In this document: positions 22,669 through 34,734 of the stretch, one piece after another
Layout of the letters: each line of letters starts with the position of its first letter
How positions within the stretch are numbered: the first letter of the stretch is position 1
NCBI GenBank assembly: GCA_013288565.1
Contig: JABDBP010000001.1
Coordinates: forward strand, 44,305-108,304
Source: Alphaproteobacteria bacterium
GTDB lineage: Bacteria > Pseudomonadota > Alphaproteobacteria > Rickettsiales > JABDBP01
Direction of reading: 5' to 3'
DNA length: 64,000 bases
The notes under the pieces: generated by a model
What the model was told of the DNA's origin: nothing
Databases searched by the model: none
Seen by the model: the letters and a program-made list of their open reading frames with translations, nothing else
Position numbers and translations under genes: made by a program

Positions 22669-24384
22669 TTATTTTCTATCATGAATTCTAACCGCAGCAG
22701 ACTGTAATTTTGGGTCTTGATGTGTTGACCAAGTAAGCAGGAAGGAGCTACCCTTCCTGGGTGATTGAATATCCTCCAGTTTATGCAGTTCGAAAGCCAT
22801 ATGTAAATTGCTCCTACTGATCTTGCCGAGCAGACCTGCGGTCGGAACCTGATCAGCGATTACCCATACACCCGGTACTTTGAATGATTCTAGACTCATT
22901 TGGCACATTCGTTTCAACTCCCCATATAAAGCATGGCGCTTTTCCGGTTCTGAAAAATATTCGCCTTCGACCTGGATTACTACCCCAACCGCCTGTCCAG
23001 ATTTGTTATGGGGAATTCCGAACACATAGACCGGGCGGTTTTTTAATAACTCGTGCCTTTTTAAGACTTCCTCAACTTCCGCAGGAATAACCGTTTGGGC
23101 GTTGACTCGTATAGTATCCTTGCATCTTCCGACTATATATAAAACCCCATCCCGCTCTACAACCAGGTCGCCAGTTTTCAAATAACCATCGGAAGTAAAG
23201 CTGTTTTGATTTACATCCGGATCGGAGGGCGTTACCAGATATTCGGTAATTACTTTATCACCTCTTATGACCAACTCGCCGGGAGTGCCATCCAGAACCG
23301 GGTTTCCATCCGCACCTATTATTTTTATATCGACCCCATTGCGCGGCAGGCGGCATAGGAACCCCTCATTGTTCTGTGATTGTCTATGCGAGGCAATGTC
23401 CTCATCAGTTAGCTGATAGCCGATATACCCAGTTGCCTCCGTCATCCCGAACCCAGCCAGCGGTCTCGCATTCGGAAGCATATCGGTAACCATGCCGACC
23501 AATTCTCCGGTGGAAGGAGTAGAGCCGATTCTATAAACTTTTATTCGGCTGTTTCTAACTTTTCCCGCATAATCCACATCATGGGTGCAGTTTTTTGCAA
23601 TCGCTCGGTAATGACCGTCGATAGCGGTCATCCAGGTGATTGGATTTTCGGTTATTATATCGGCGAAGCCTCTGCCGCCCTGCCAGTCCGGCAGTAAATA
23701 AACGCTGCCGCCGACATAAAACGATGTGAGAAAATTGACACCCAGCCCTCCCGCATGATGCAAGGGCATTCCAGGATTCAGCGCCATGTCGCCGCTGTTC
23801 AATCCCATATCCTCGGCAAGGCCCTTGGCAGAGGCATATAGGTTCCTATGCCTTATCGGCACAACCTTGGGATCAGATGTGGTGCCGGAGGTAAGCAGGA
23901 ATAAAGAATAATCCTCTGCGGAAGGGTGAATAATCGCAGATTGGCCTGCTTTCAATTCTTGGCCATCGCGGTTAAATAGGGAAAAGCTGCCTACCGATCC
24001 CTTAATCCGCTGCCTCAAATATATTACCGGAATTCCAACATTCTCCGCTGCCGCCAATGCATCAGGACAGGATTCTGATGTAACCAGGATTTTAGTGCCG
24101 CAAAGTCTGAAATATTTTTCCAGTTCATCGGCCTTATTCATGACGCTGAATGGATTGGCAACAAAGAAGCTCATTGCCGCCATGGTCATCACTCCCATCT
24201 CTGCGCCGTGCACTACGACACCGACCCTGCTCTCCTCATCTAAACCATAATTATAAAGCTGGTTGGTAGTATGGAGAATTTGTGCTTTAAACCCTCCGTA
24301 GGTCAGTGGCTCCCTATATGGAGCCAATACAGCCAACCCCCCATCTTGTTTAGAATTAATTATATCCCATACGGTTTTAGACAT
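22669..24384 (-). CDS. AMP-binding acyl-CoA synthetase/acyl-AMP ligase family protein
   Basis: LFLLTSGTTSDPKVVPIRHRNL; GFGMTEATGYIGY; YLKTGDLVVERDGVLYIVGRCKDTIRVNAQTVIPAEVEEVL. Confidence 0.85.
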   Translation of the reverse strand: MSKTVWDIINSKQDGGLAVLAPYREPLTYGGFKAQILHTTNQLYNYGLDEESRVGVVVHGAEMGVMTMAAMSFFVANPFSVMNKADELEKYFRLCGTKILVTSESCPDALAAAENVGIPVIYLRQRIKGSVGSFSLFNRDGQELKAGQSAIIHPSAEDYSLFLLTSGTTSDPKVVPIRHRNLYASAKGLAEDMGLNSGDMALNPGMPLHHAGGLGVNFLTSFYVGGSVYLLPDWQGGRGFADIITENPITWMTAIDGHYRAIAKNCTHDVDYAGKVRNSRIKVYRIGSTPSTGELVGMVTDMLPNARPLAGFGMTEATGYIGYQLTDEDIASHRQSQNNEGFLCRLPRNGVDIKIIGADGNPVLDGTPGELVIRGDKVITEYLVTPSDPDVNQNSFTSDGYLKTGDLVVERDGVLYIVGRCKDTIRVNAQTVIPAEVEEVLKRHELLKNRPVYVFGIPHNKSGQAVGVVIQVEGEYFSEPEKRHALYGELKRMCQMSLESFKVPGVWVIADQVPTAGLLGKISRSNLHMAFELHKLEDIQSPRKGSSFLLTWSTHQDPKLQSAAVRIHDRK

Positions 24385-24538
24385 AGTTTATCGATTGAAT
24401 CCATAGGTTTGAGCATTTTAAAGATAATACGTGAAAAAGGTTAAAAAAAGGTTAATGAATGAAAATTAATGATTCATTGATCTTTTTCTATAGAAATATC
24501 GAGAATGATTAAGGTTTTCAGGCTGGCCTTCTCCGGCC

Positions 24539-25597
24539 TTAATCACCTATAGCTGAAGGCCTTAAGGACTTCCTGGTTACCTGTACGTGTTTTCCGGGCG
24601 TGAGTATTTGCATTAGTGTTTTTCCATTCATAATAACCATTGCTCCTACTACTATGGCGGCGCCAAATAGCTGGTCGGGCAGCAATATCTCGCCCAATAT
24701 CAAATAGCTGAATAGCACGGTAAGCATAGGGGCGTTGGAACTTATCAGGGAAACGCTGGAACCGCCGATCCGCCTCACTGCTTCGGTGAACATAACGGCA
24801 GTCGGAAAACTTAAAGTAGACAGCAGGATAATAAACGTAAAGGCTTTCTGACTAACCATCAGGTCGGGAAGCGTCCAATTGATCCATAGATCGGCAATCA
24901 CCGCCAGCGAGGCTCCGGTTTGCGCCCATAGCATAAAAGAAACGGTGCCGATTCTTCTCATCACCGTCTGGGTCATGATCACGAAGATAGCTTGTATTAC
25001 GGCTGCGGCAAAAACTATCTCAGCGCCTTTGAGGTTCTCAGATAATATATCTTTTTCCATTCCGCCGATCAGGAGGAAAGTTCCCGCTTCAGTCATAAAA
25101 AATATCAGGATATTCTTTTTTTCAGGGAATTTACGCTCAAGCAGGGCATTGATGAGAATTACCATGATTGGGAAAGAGAACATGATTACTCGCTCTATCC
25201 CGGCATCGATCAGCGTGAGTGCGGTAATGCTCATTCGCGGCACCAGAAAGTAACCTATGGCCCCTGCGGTAAGGCTGAAAATTATATCATTTTTCCGAAT
25301 GAATATCTTATCCCTCGGAATTCTCATCAGTGCAAATATCCAAAAGAAGGGCAGAAATACCGCTTTCCGCCAAAAAAGCACGGCAATCACGCTGGCCTGT
25401 TCAGCATAGGCAAGTTTAACGACAATGCCCTGGAGGGCGAAGCAGATGGTAGATATAAAAGCGAAGGTGATTCCGAGGGTTACGCTATCGTCACGGCGGC
25501 GCAGGCGATTCCGGTGATCCGGGTAAAGGTGGGCATTTGGCCGCCGCCGGTCACTTATTATCCTGTTTGTTTCAACTTTCTGATTTTCCTCGCCCAT
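24539..25597 (-). CDS. EamA/DMT-superfamily transporter
   Basis: About 10 hydrophobic helices; FAFISTICFALQGIVVKLAY...SSVSLISSNAPMLTVLFSYLILGEILLPDQLFGAAIVVGAMVIM. Confidence 0.8.
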   Translation of the reverse strand: MGEENQKVETNRIISDRRRPNAHLYPDHRNRLRRRDDSVTLGITFAFISTICFALQGIVVKLAYAEQASVIAVLFWRKAVFLPFFWIFALMRIPRDKIFIRKNDIIFSLTAGAIGYFLVPRMSITALTLIDAGIERVIMFSFPIMVILINALLERKFPEKKNILIFFMTEAGTFLLIGGMEKDILSENLKGAEIVFAAAVIQAIFVIMTQTVMRRIGTVSFMLWAQTGASLAVIADLWINWTLPDLMVSQKAFTFIILLSTLSFPTAVMFTEAVRRIGGSSVSLISSNAPMLTVLFSYLILGEILLPDQLFGAAIVVGAMVIMNGKTLMQILTPGKHVQVTRKSLRPSAIGD

Positions 25598-25721
25598 AGA
25601 CCTATCTGGTATCTGCTTTGCTTATCCTTTAGCGGTTTTCTTTAGAACCCCTCTTGCTTATCGCGATTATTTAATATAGAAAGGCCATCCTTAATCAAGG
25701 CCATCTTTAATTAACGATTAT

Positions 25722-27428
<1,707 letters not shown>

Positions 27429-27900
27429 TTTTATCCTCTCATATTAAAATTCATACTCAAATCATTACACGGAACCACTCCGACACGAAACTCCAAACTC
27501 AATATCACCACCACTTACGCGCCTATTCGCCGTAACCAAAAATTCCCGATCCAATAAGCAAAAACAATACAAGGTGTTCGGTTTGCGCCGCTGCTGCAAA
27601 TTGCAACTGTCGCCATTCCACTGTAATACCGCCGAAAAGTAGGTGTAACGCTAGTGTGTTGTAAGTGCCGCATGGCTGCCACCTCCGTTTTCAGTCCGGT
27701 TTTTACGTGCCAAAAACAAAATTTCGGGAAAAGTTGCTGGGCGGCACCGGCATCGCGACATAGCGTGGGAAATATCTCCGACCCTTTAACCCCTTTCGGG
27801 GAGGAAAAACGTAAACTTATATAGCAACCAAAATTGTATTTAATAGTTTATGTTTTTATCCCATCGAAAAGGGTTCAGGGGTCAGACTGGCTTCTTACCT

Positions 27901-29991
27901 CTAATATTTTTTTACCACCGGTACCAAGGTTATACCCATAAAGAACCACCCCTTAGCGCCAGCAACCCGGTCGGAAGTCTGTATCTTTTCAAACTCCCGT
28001 TCCTCAAGCTTCTGGCTAAACAGACGCTTATTGCAGCACCACTCGCCATTATTCTCGCACCACGATTTATAATCATTATAAAGTGTGCTAATCAGCGTCT
28101 TCCCGCTGCCGGTGTTGCAACTCTCTTTAATCCAGGCTCCAATCGCATCCATTTCGCTGCGATATTCCTGGGTAGCCGAGGTCACTTTCTTTGGCGGTTG
28201 CAATCCCTTCTCCTGCCACTCCGCACAGCCACGAAGCGCCCAATTCAGAATGCCGGGGAGTTCACGCCGCAATTTCTCGGAAAGTTCCTTATCCTGGCGC
28301 TCTGGCGAGAAGGTAACAGTAAAAGGAATCAGTCGGATGCGCCGCCATATAGCGTTATCGTTGCCGCGAATCAGAGGTTTATGGTTCATCGCCATCCAGA
28401 TTTTTCCAATCGGCGGGAACTGAAAGGGTTCTCCATACAACATTCGAGCGACTATCGGGTCTTCCCCAGTCCATTGTTTTATAAAACTCTCGGCGAACCG
28501 CTGGCCTTCGTCAACCTCGCTGGTTGCTATGAGCCTCGCACCCCGCAACCGGGCTATATCGTTTCTTATCGCACCGCCGCGAGCCTGCACCATAAGAGTA
28601 TCTGCCGCGCATTGCATACCATAGCCGCCCAGGAGTTCCAGCAACACTTTTAGGAAAGTGCTTTTACCATTCGCACCGCCGCCCCAGAGCAGGAACAAAG
28701 ATTGCTCCCTGGTACTGCCGGTTAAGGTGTAGCCAACCGCCCGGCGAATAAAGCTAATCAACTCTTCATCATTGGCCATAATTTCCCGCAGGAATTTTTC
28801 CCAGGTCGGGCAAATGGCATTCGGCTGCACCGATATCGCTATGCTCTTTACCAGATAGTCTTCAGGATGCGCAGGGCGCGATGTTGCAGAGCGCAGATCA
28901 ATCACAGTGCCGTCTGCTGCTGTAAGCGACCAGGAATCCCTGTCTAGGCCGTCTGGCATCACCGCCATACCCGGTTCGCTGCTGGCGAGAGTTATCATGG
29001 CGCGGAGCCGATACTCGCTTTCGCTGCTTTTCTGCCAGCCGTGTATCTTTTTTCGTTTTTCCTCGTCTGGTTCCTTTCTGGCTTCTATAAAAATCCTGCC
29101 GACGGTGTCCTTGGCGCGACGCATAATTTCGCCATCATCATCAATTTTCCATGTGCCGGTTTTCGGAGTATATATTATCCACTTTCGCCATGGCGGGACG
29201 AAACTTATATCCTCGGCATGGTGCCTAACCAAGCGGCGGGAATTGCCGAGGTCGGTCAGGTGTTCGCCCTTATCGGTAATGTCAATCACCTCCTTCGGCC
29301 GGGCTTCAAGGATTTTTCGCGCCTGCTTCACCTTTTTCGGAAAACCATTAGCCACCAGCAAGTCGTCCACGCCGGTCTTGCCATTGCCGTTCTGTAGGTG
29401 CGGTATAGAAATGCGGCGAACAATAGCACCCTTTTGCGACAGGAAGGCGGCAAGTTCTCGTTCTGCCTGTTGTATCTCTGGCTTGTCGTGTAAATCGCTA
29501 TCAAAAACAATAAAAACCTGCCGCCCAGAAAATTTTATTTCCTCCCATCCAGCCAGCGGCTTGCCGCGCGATAACCAGCACCATACGCCCGAAATAGCGA
29601 TGCAGGGCAACCCGGCCTTGGTAACTGCCGCACTTTTCTTTTCGCCCTCGGTAATAAACAGATCATGCTTCACATCATTTTTGATATTTATCCAATCCAC
29701 ATCGCCGATAGTCGGGAAATATAATTCGGGCTTGCTGTTATATTGCTGCATATATTTGCGCGGTTTTTTATCGCTGGGGCTTTGCCATTCCTCCAACAAC
29801 TTCGCGCGCTCAAATCCGGTGTTGTAAGGTATCGCGTAACCCCTCACAGGAGCGCCGAACCGGCGACGCATTTCCTCGGCGGTTAAATCGTAAATTTTTA
29901 GTTCAGCAGCATCTTTTTCTGTAAGACCGCTTCGGGCTAAGTCTGCAAGGGTTTCTGCGCTTAGTTTAGTAGTTTTCATTTTATGCCTCAT
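27901..29991 (-). CDS. P4-family phage/plasmid primase-helicase (TOPRIM-like N-terminal region + D5-type helicase)
   Basis: DLFITEGEKKSAAVTKAGLPCIAISG...VFIVFDSD; LFLLWGGGANGKSTFLKVLLELLG; IWMAMNHKPLIRGNDNAIWRRIRLIPF. Confidence 0.92.
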   Translation of the reverse strand: MRHKMKTTKLSAETLADLARSGLTEKDAAELKIYDLTAEEMRRRFGAPVRGYAIPYNTGFERAKLLEEWQSPSDKKPRKYMQQYNSKPELYFPTIGDVDWINIKNDVKHDLFITEGEKKSAAVTKAGLPCIAISGVWCWLSRGKPLAGWEEIKFSGRQVFIVFDSDLHDKPEIQQAERELAAFLSQKGAIVRRISIPHLQNGNGKTGVDDLLVANGFPKKVKQARKILEARPKEVIDITDKGEHLTDLGNSRRLVRHHAEDISFVPPWRKWIIYTPKTGTWKIDDDGEIMRRAKDTVGRIFIEARKEPDEEKRKKIHGWQKSSESEYRLRAMITLASSEPGMAVMPDGLDRDSWSLTAADGTVIDLRSATSRPAHPEDYLVKSIAISVQPNAICPTWEKFLREIMANDEELISFIRRAVGYTLTGSTREQSLFLLWGGGANGKSTFLKVLLELLGGYGMQCAADTLMVQARGGAIRNDIARLRGARLIATSEVDEGQRFAESFIKQWTGEDPIVARMLYGEPFQFPPIGKIWMAMNHKPLIRGNDNAIWRRIRLIPFTVTFSPERQDKELSEKLRRELPGILNWALRGCAEWQEKGLQPPKKVTSATQEYRSEMDAIGAWIKESCNTGSGKTLISTLYNDYKSWCENNGEWCCNKRLFSQKLEEREFEKIQTSDRVAGAKGWFFMGITLVPVVKKY

Positions 29992-30359
29992 GGTTGTTTA
30001 CAATATTTTTGTTGGTAGTAATTTTAGCGTTAATTGTTTTTCTATGGCGGAGGTTTTGGCTCTGCCAGAGAGGCCGAGTCATCAGGAGGAGATGTCGTAT
30101 TATTGCTGGATATTTCGTTTATGTAATCTTCGACGGCAATCTCGGCGATTAAGCGTATTATGCCTTCCAGCGCGGGATTCATACCTACCTCCACGCAACA
30201 CGAATATCGTCGGCACAGGTGCAGTGCAGAGAAAATTGTAAAGTATTGTTATCGTTTTTTATCATAATCAACTGCAAACTCACTATTGCAGCCGATTATA
30301 GAGGTGGGATTAACGCTGGATATTACACATCAAAAATATTTATAAGTGTACCAACGTAG

Positions 30360-31154
30360 TTATTGCTCGCGTAATTTTGCATCCTGTAATCTACTAAAAT
30401 TATCCCGGTATTGCCTCGCTCTTTTGCGCCCTCTGTTGCCAGCATGTCTCGCCGGTTGGGAATGTTTTGCATTGTTATTAACGGTGGTCTTTTTGTTATA
30501 AATCTTCTCACCAATTTCCACATCACTTGCCCCTTCATAATCGGCATCAAGTACGCGCAATAATGTTACGGGGTCTTTTGGTATGTTTCGGCGCTTAATT
30601 ATTTTCTCTCCCTTAGACTCCAAATATTCCCTATGTTTTTCTAACTTTGATCCTACATAATTAAGCGAATATTCTGGCGGGATACGAGGGTCAAATACGA
30701 AAATCAGGAAGCCCTTATCAAGCAAATCAAATACTTTGCGGCCTGTCCTTGCTTCATCAGGCACAGCAAGCTCGGATATTCCTACCGGGTCTTTCATAAA
30801 GTCGGCCAGCGAAACTGCACGGGCAACACCTTTATTTCTGGCAATAATGCCTTTATGGTAGGCCGATTCTATAAACGCAAAATCATCCGACAACTCATCT
30901 CCGCGTTTATTTGGGGGAATAAATTCTTCCAGCCCAAAATAACTTGATTTAAAGCCGGTTTCTTCACCCTTCTGCTGTTTTCTCCAGATATAGCGGTAAA
31001 AATCATCGCGGCGAACAAACTCCCAGCGCGCAAAATCCCAAGGCTTTTCCGATTTAAGTGTATTTATATATCCATAATCCCTGGGTATAGTCCAATTGGG
31101 GGTACACCAATAATCCCGCAATGCTTCTAGTTCCTTATCTGTAAAACTTGCCAT
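30360..31154 (-). CDS. Hypothetical protein, N-terminus resembling DUF6499/DUF2285-type mobile-element regulators
   Basis: KSEKPWDFARWEFVRRDDFYRYIWRKQQ; 264 aa. Confidence 0.5.
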   Translation of the reverse strand: MASFTDKELEALRDYWCTPNWTIPRDYGYINTLKSEKPWDFARWEFVRRDDFYRYIWRKQQKGEETGFKSSYFGLEEFIPPNKRGDELSDDFAFIESAYHKGIIARNKGVARAVSLADFMKDPVGISELAVPDEARTGRKVFDLLDKGFLIFVFDPRIPPEYSLNYVGSKLEKHREYLESKGEKIIKRRNIPKDPVTLLRVLDADYEGASDVEIGEKIYNKKTTVNNNAKHSQPARHAGNRGRKRARQYRDNFSRLQDAKLREQ

Positions 31155-31214
31155 TTTGTAATTTCAAAATAGCAAAGATTTAAGCAGATTGTAACCGGCG
31201 ATGCAAAGCCGGAA

Positions 31215-31604
31215 TTATTCAGCAAGATTTTTTGGTTGTCTTTTCGGTCGCCTATACCGATTTCTAATCAAGCGTTCATCTATAACACTTAGGTATGCCA
31301 AGATTTTTAGGCGCTTCATATAGGCGTTCATGTGCTTCGCGCCGTGTGTCGGAACACAGCCATCGTGGTATAAATAAATTCTATTCATATCCGCGCTACC
31401 ATCAACCGAAAGCCGACGAGCGACACCCTTCGGCGTCAATCCTGTTAGTCGCGCAGCAATGGGAAATTTTTCGTAATCAACTACGCATGAGAAGTCTGTA
31501 GTGGTAATGCCAAGCGGACGATATTCACGGTTTAATACAGTATATCTACCATCGGGGAGCCGCTGCAAACAATACGGCATATACACGGAGCGAAAATCCG
31601 ACAT
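31215..31604 (-). CDS. Hypothetical protein, 129 aa
   Basis: MSDFRSVYMPYCLQRLPDGRYTVLNREYRPLG...; same strand as the element's replication genes. Confidence 0.55.
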   Translation of the reverse strand: MSDFRSVYMPYCLQRLPDGRYTVLNREYRPLGITTTDFSCVVDYEKFPIAARLTGLTPKGVARRLSVDGSADMNRIYLYHDGCVPTHGAKHMNAYMKRLKILAYLSVIDERLIRNRYRRPKRQPKNLAE

Positions 31605-31730
31605 AAATTATTACCAGCATTTACCCCGGCCAGAGCGCCGAAGCTACCAGCTATTTTAATTTAATTGGCAATGGGCGACAAGGAAGGTTCTGCTGCGCTC
31701 GCAGGAATTACAATCCATAGCTTTCCCGTT

Positions 31731-32192
31731 TTAATATTGCAGCCGGTAAAATAACCCTTTTGATGATTTGCAGCCGCCGTAACCGTGACCGCTCGAATTA
31801 TCGTTATAAAATTCGCATTGCAGCGATGTTCCTTTGTTGCCATAGGCTGAAACAGTACCGGGGCTTCCATTCTCCTCTATGGTATGGGTTGTATTTGCTG
31901 CAAAACCCGCCGCCGCACCATTTTTCCCATACACAGCCCCGAAAATGCTGCCAAAACCTGTTATCCCGCCTCTGACAATGGAATATTCCCCTTTCAGCAC
32001 TTCGCCATCTGGCGCATCTATTTCGACTTCGCCATGCCCAGAACCATATGACATGAAATGTGCATCAAGGACGCCGGTAGCGTTTGCTGAATTATTTGCT
32101 GGATATAAATGTGCGGTTCTGGCGCAGCCGGTTAAAAATATTGCGAGTAACGATGCGGCGATCAGGCTATGTTTTTTGGAGTAGTTAATCAT
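31731..32192 (-). CDS. Predicted small lipoprotein
   Basis: MINYSKKHSLIAASLLAIFLTGC lipobox. Confidence 0.65.
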   Translation of the reverse strand: MINYSKKHSLIAASLLAIFLTGCARTAHLYPANNSANATGVLDAHFMSYGSGHGEVEIDAPDGEVLKGEYSIVRGGITGFGSIFGAVYGKNGAAAGFAANTTHTIEENGSPGTVSAYGNKGTSLQCEFYNDNSSGHGYGGCKSSKGLFYRLQY

Positions 32193-32227
32193 CTTGCAGC
32201 CTCCCTTTGGTTTATCCAAAAAGCCAA

Positions 32228-32460
32228 CCAGAAGTGTCCCCTTCTGGTGGCGCGGGAGTGATTAATCGCGATTAGACGATTGCAACGGCCTTTAGCCGCG
32301 AGGCCTGGACATACGCCGCTACCTCCCGGCCCTATGGGTCGGAAAGGCAGCGTTTGTGACGACAACGCTCTTTATCGCTAATCGAGAGGTAATCAACCCC
32401 TAAAGACAGTCTTTGCCCTGCCTTCACCAAGCACACTAGCAAAGATGCTGGGAGGCAGCA
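32228..32460 (+). ncRNA. Candidate structured RNA (multi-hairpin intergenic region)
   Basis: Hairpins CCAGAAG/CTTCTGG, CGGC/GCCG, CCGGCCC/GGGTCGG (G-U), GCTaCCT/AGGcAGC, long-range CGATTAG/CTAATCG with GATTA/TAATC, and CTGCCT..CCAaGCA/TGCTGG..AGGCAG. Confidence 0.45.
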
Positions 32461-32614
32461 AGATTTAGCTAGGATGGGGTCGAAATTGCAAGGTGTGTTA
32501 TCCTTTCTCTATTCTGAGCTTACCAGTTCTTAATTCAAGAATCCTAGGCTCCTTCAAATAAAAGACTTCATATAATCTAGGATTTTGATAATCTCCCGGA
32601 AATTGGAGATTGCT

Positions 32615-33853
32615 ATGGATTATGGAACGGGTAGGATCGGAGAAATTATTAATGCCCTTAAGGATAAGTTTAGTGCAGATATTATAGATATCCCGGCCGA
32701 AGCAAAGCTTTCGGCCCTATGCGAAGTAACACAGCTCACCTCCTTAGATTTTGATAAGCTGATCTCTGAAAATTCTCCGGTACTTCGTACTGTAAGAGGT
32801 CACACTTTTGAAAGCTTTTTCGACAACTTAATAAGGCAAAGTGGCCATGAAATTACCGAAGTGGGAGGCGATGATTCAGTAGATAGAATAGTGAATAACC
32901 GCACTTTACAGCTAAAAACATATACAAAAGCTGGAACCAGTGGTGTGGAAGTTCAATTTAAAACTCATAAAACACATGGTGCCAAATCAGAACAAGAATC
33001 GTTTGATTATTACCATACAGCTAGTGACTTTGCTGAATTTTTGGTTGGGCTAATAAGTTATGACCCTTTAAACATTCTGGTATTAGGCCGCAATGAATTA
33101 CCGCGCCATTCGAAATCACCAGAGCATATTTTAAGCCCCTTTTCTATTACCTGGGAAGGGCATCCTGGGCTAAATAACTTCAAAAGAATTAGCGCCACAT
33201 TAGAAATAATACCTTCTTCTAACACTTTAGGATTGAATGAACTTTTGCCAAAAACAGCAGCAAAAATAGGGGTGGGATCAGATGTTATCCTTAATACGAT
33301 TCTAAATAATGCAAATTTTAGAATTTGGGATATGGCTATAAGAGGATTTGCCAGAGAAATAGCATTCTCCAATTATATAAAAGCCCACAGTGTAAAAATA
33401 TATAATCCATCCTCGGCAAGGACGGAGCGATCAGATAAGGCGGATTATGCTTTGCGACGTTCTGGAAAATATGTGTTTATGCAGATGAAGGGTGTATCCA
33501 CTAATCATTGCGATTTTAGTGCGGATGTACCGCTAATTGCAACCGAGACACAATTAACACGTGGAAGGGTCAATGATCACCCCACGCAAAGTAGGTTATA
33601 TTTAAATAGTGATTTTGATTTCTTAATTTTAGGAATAGATCCACCTATAAATAAATTATGCCAAGCTAAGATTTTACAAGAAGCCAAACTTGAATGGGCT
33701 TTTTATGCCATACCAACTGAAAAATTAGAAAAGCACAAGGCAATGCCAAATAGGCTTAAGTACTTGCAGAAATTCCTTTATACCGACCTTCAAAAATACA
33801 AAGTTTTGCCAGATTGGTTTGAGCCGTACGAACAGGTTACAGCGGAAAGTTAA
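32615..33853 (+). CDS. Restriction endonuclease-like protein with two PD-(D/E)XK-like motifs
   Basis: HTFESFFDNLIRQSGHEITEVGGDDSVDRIVNNRTLQLKTYTK and ARTERSDKADYALRRSGKYVFMQMKG; tail-to-tail with two MTases; start set at MDYGTGRIG. Confidence 0.65.
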   Translation: MDYGTGRIGEIINALKDKFSADIIDIPAEAKLSALCEVTQLTSLDFDKLISENSPVLRTVRGHTFESFFDNLIRQSGHEITEVGGDDSVDRIVNNRTLQLKTYTKAGTSGVEVQFKTHKTHGAKSEQESFDYYHTASDFAEFLVGLISYDPLNILVLGRNELPRHSKSPEHILSPFSITWEGHPGLNNFKRISATLEIIPSSNTLGLNELLPKTAAKIGVGSDVILNTILNNANFRIWDMAIRGFAREIAFSNYIKAHSVKIYNPSSARTERSDKADYALRRSGKYVFMQMKGVSTNHCDFSADVPLIATETQLTRGRVNDHPTQSRLYLNSDFDFLILGIDPPINKLCQAKILQEAKLEWAFYAIPTEKLEKHKAMPNRLKYLQKFLYTDLQKYKVLPDWFEPYEQVTAES

Positions 33854-34734
33854 ACCAATTTAAATTGATTATTATGCTCTACTTTATAATTAGTTATGAT
33901 TAATTCGTTACCTTTTGCCCTGGTTCCTTTCGTATTGGAGGTATTATAAAACCAGGAACGCTCGTAAATATAAGCCCAGGAATATAAATCCCTGATAGGT
34001 TCGCAGTCGTCATAGGATAAACAAAAAGCATATTGTGCAGTTCTCATTTGTGCTGCCAGTCTAATGTGATCCTCGGTTTTAAAGGGTTTTGTATATGCTC
34101 TTTTTTGGTCAGCAAAATAATATGGAGGATCTAAATAAGCGAGCATCCTTTTTCCTGCTAATGGAGCGCTTAAAACCTCGCTAAAATCCATCGTGGTTAA
34201 TGTCACATTCTCCAGTTTTGGCTGAGCTCCTTTTATAAATCTGTGCCAATTTGCTGGAGGGGAAGATTGCCCTATTGCATAACCCCATGCAGGTTTATTA
34301 ATAATGCCGCAATATGACGTTCTATTGAGGTAATATATTTTAAATGCCATTTCTTGATCATCAAGTGCTACCATATTTTTCACTTCTGTATGGCGCTCAC
34401 GTGAAGCAATCTCATTAGAGATTTTTTTAATCAAACTATTGGATTTATTTTTATCCTTAATAATTTGATACGTAGTAATTAAATTATTTTCTAAGTCATT
34501 TAGCCAGTTTGTTCTAACCTTGCGTTTCCCGAAGAATACGCTTCCTCCTCCCAGAAATGGCTCCCTATACTCGTCATGGGGGTAGCATTCTAGGAAAGGG
34601 ATAATATGTTTAAGGGCATAATATTTACCGCCCGGATAACGAAAAGGTGATTGAACAAATTCCCGAGATTTTGTGAAATCATCGGCAAAATATACTTCTT
34701 CTTTAGAGGAGCTGGCCTTGTGCGCTTTTGGCAT
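33850..34734 (-). CDS. D12-class N6-adenine DNA methyltransferase (1)
   Basis: SPFRYPGGKYYALKHIIPFLE...EPFLGGGSVFFGKR...MLAYLDPPYYFADQKRAY. Confidence 0.9.
   Translation of the reverse strand: MPKAHKASSSKEEVYFADDFTKSREFVQSPFRYPGGKYYALKHIIPFLECYPHDEYREPFLGGGSVFFGKRKVRTNWLNDLENNLITTYQIIKDKNKSNSLIKKISNEIASRERHTEVKNMVALDDQEMAFKIYYLNRTSYCGIINKPAWGYAIGQSSPPANWHRFIKGAQPKLENVTLTTMDFSEVLSAPLAGKRMLAYLDPPYYFADQKRAYTKPFKTEDHIRLAAQMRTAQYAFCLSYDDCEPIRDLYSWAYIYERSWFYNTSNTKGTRAKGNELIITNYKVEHNNQFKLV

Noticed and set aside
28907-29827. 306-aa plus-strand ORF
   Set aside because: Antisense to the primase gene, no recognisable domain
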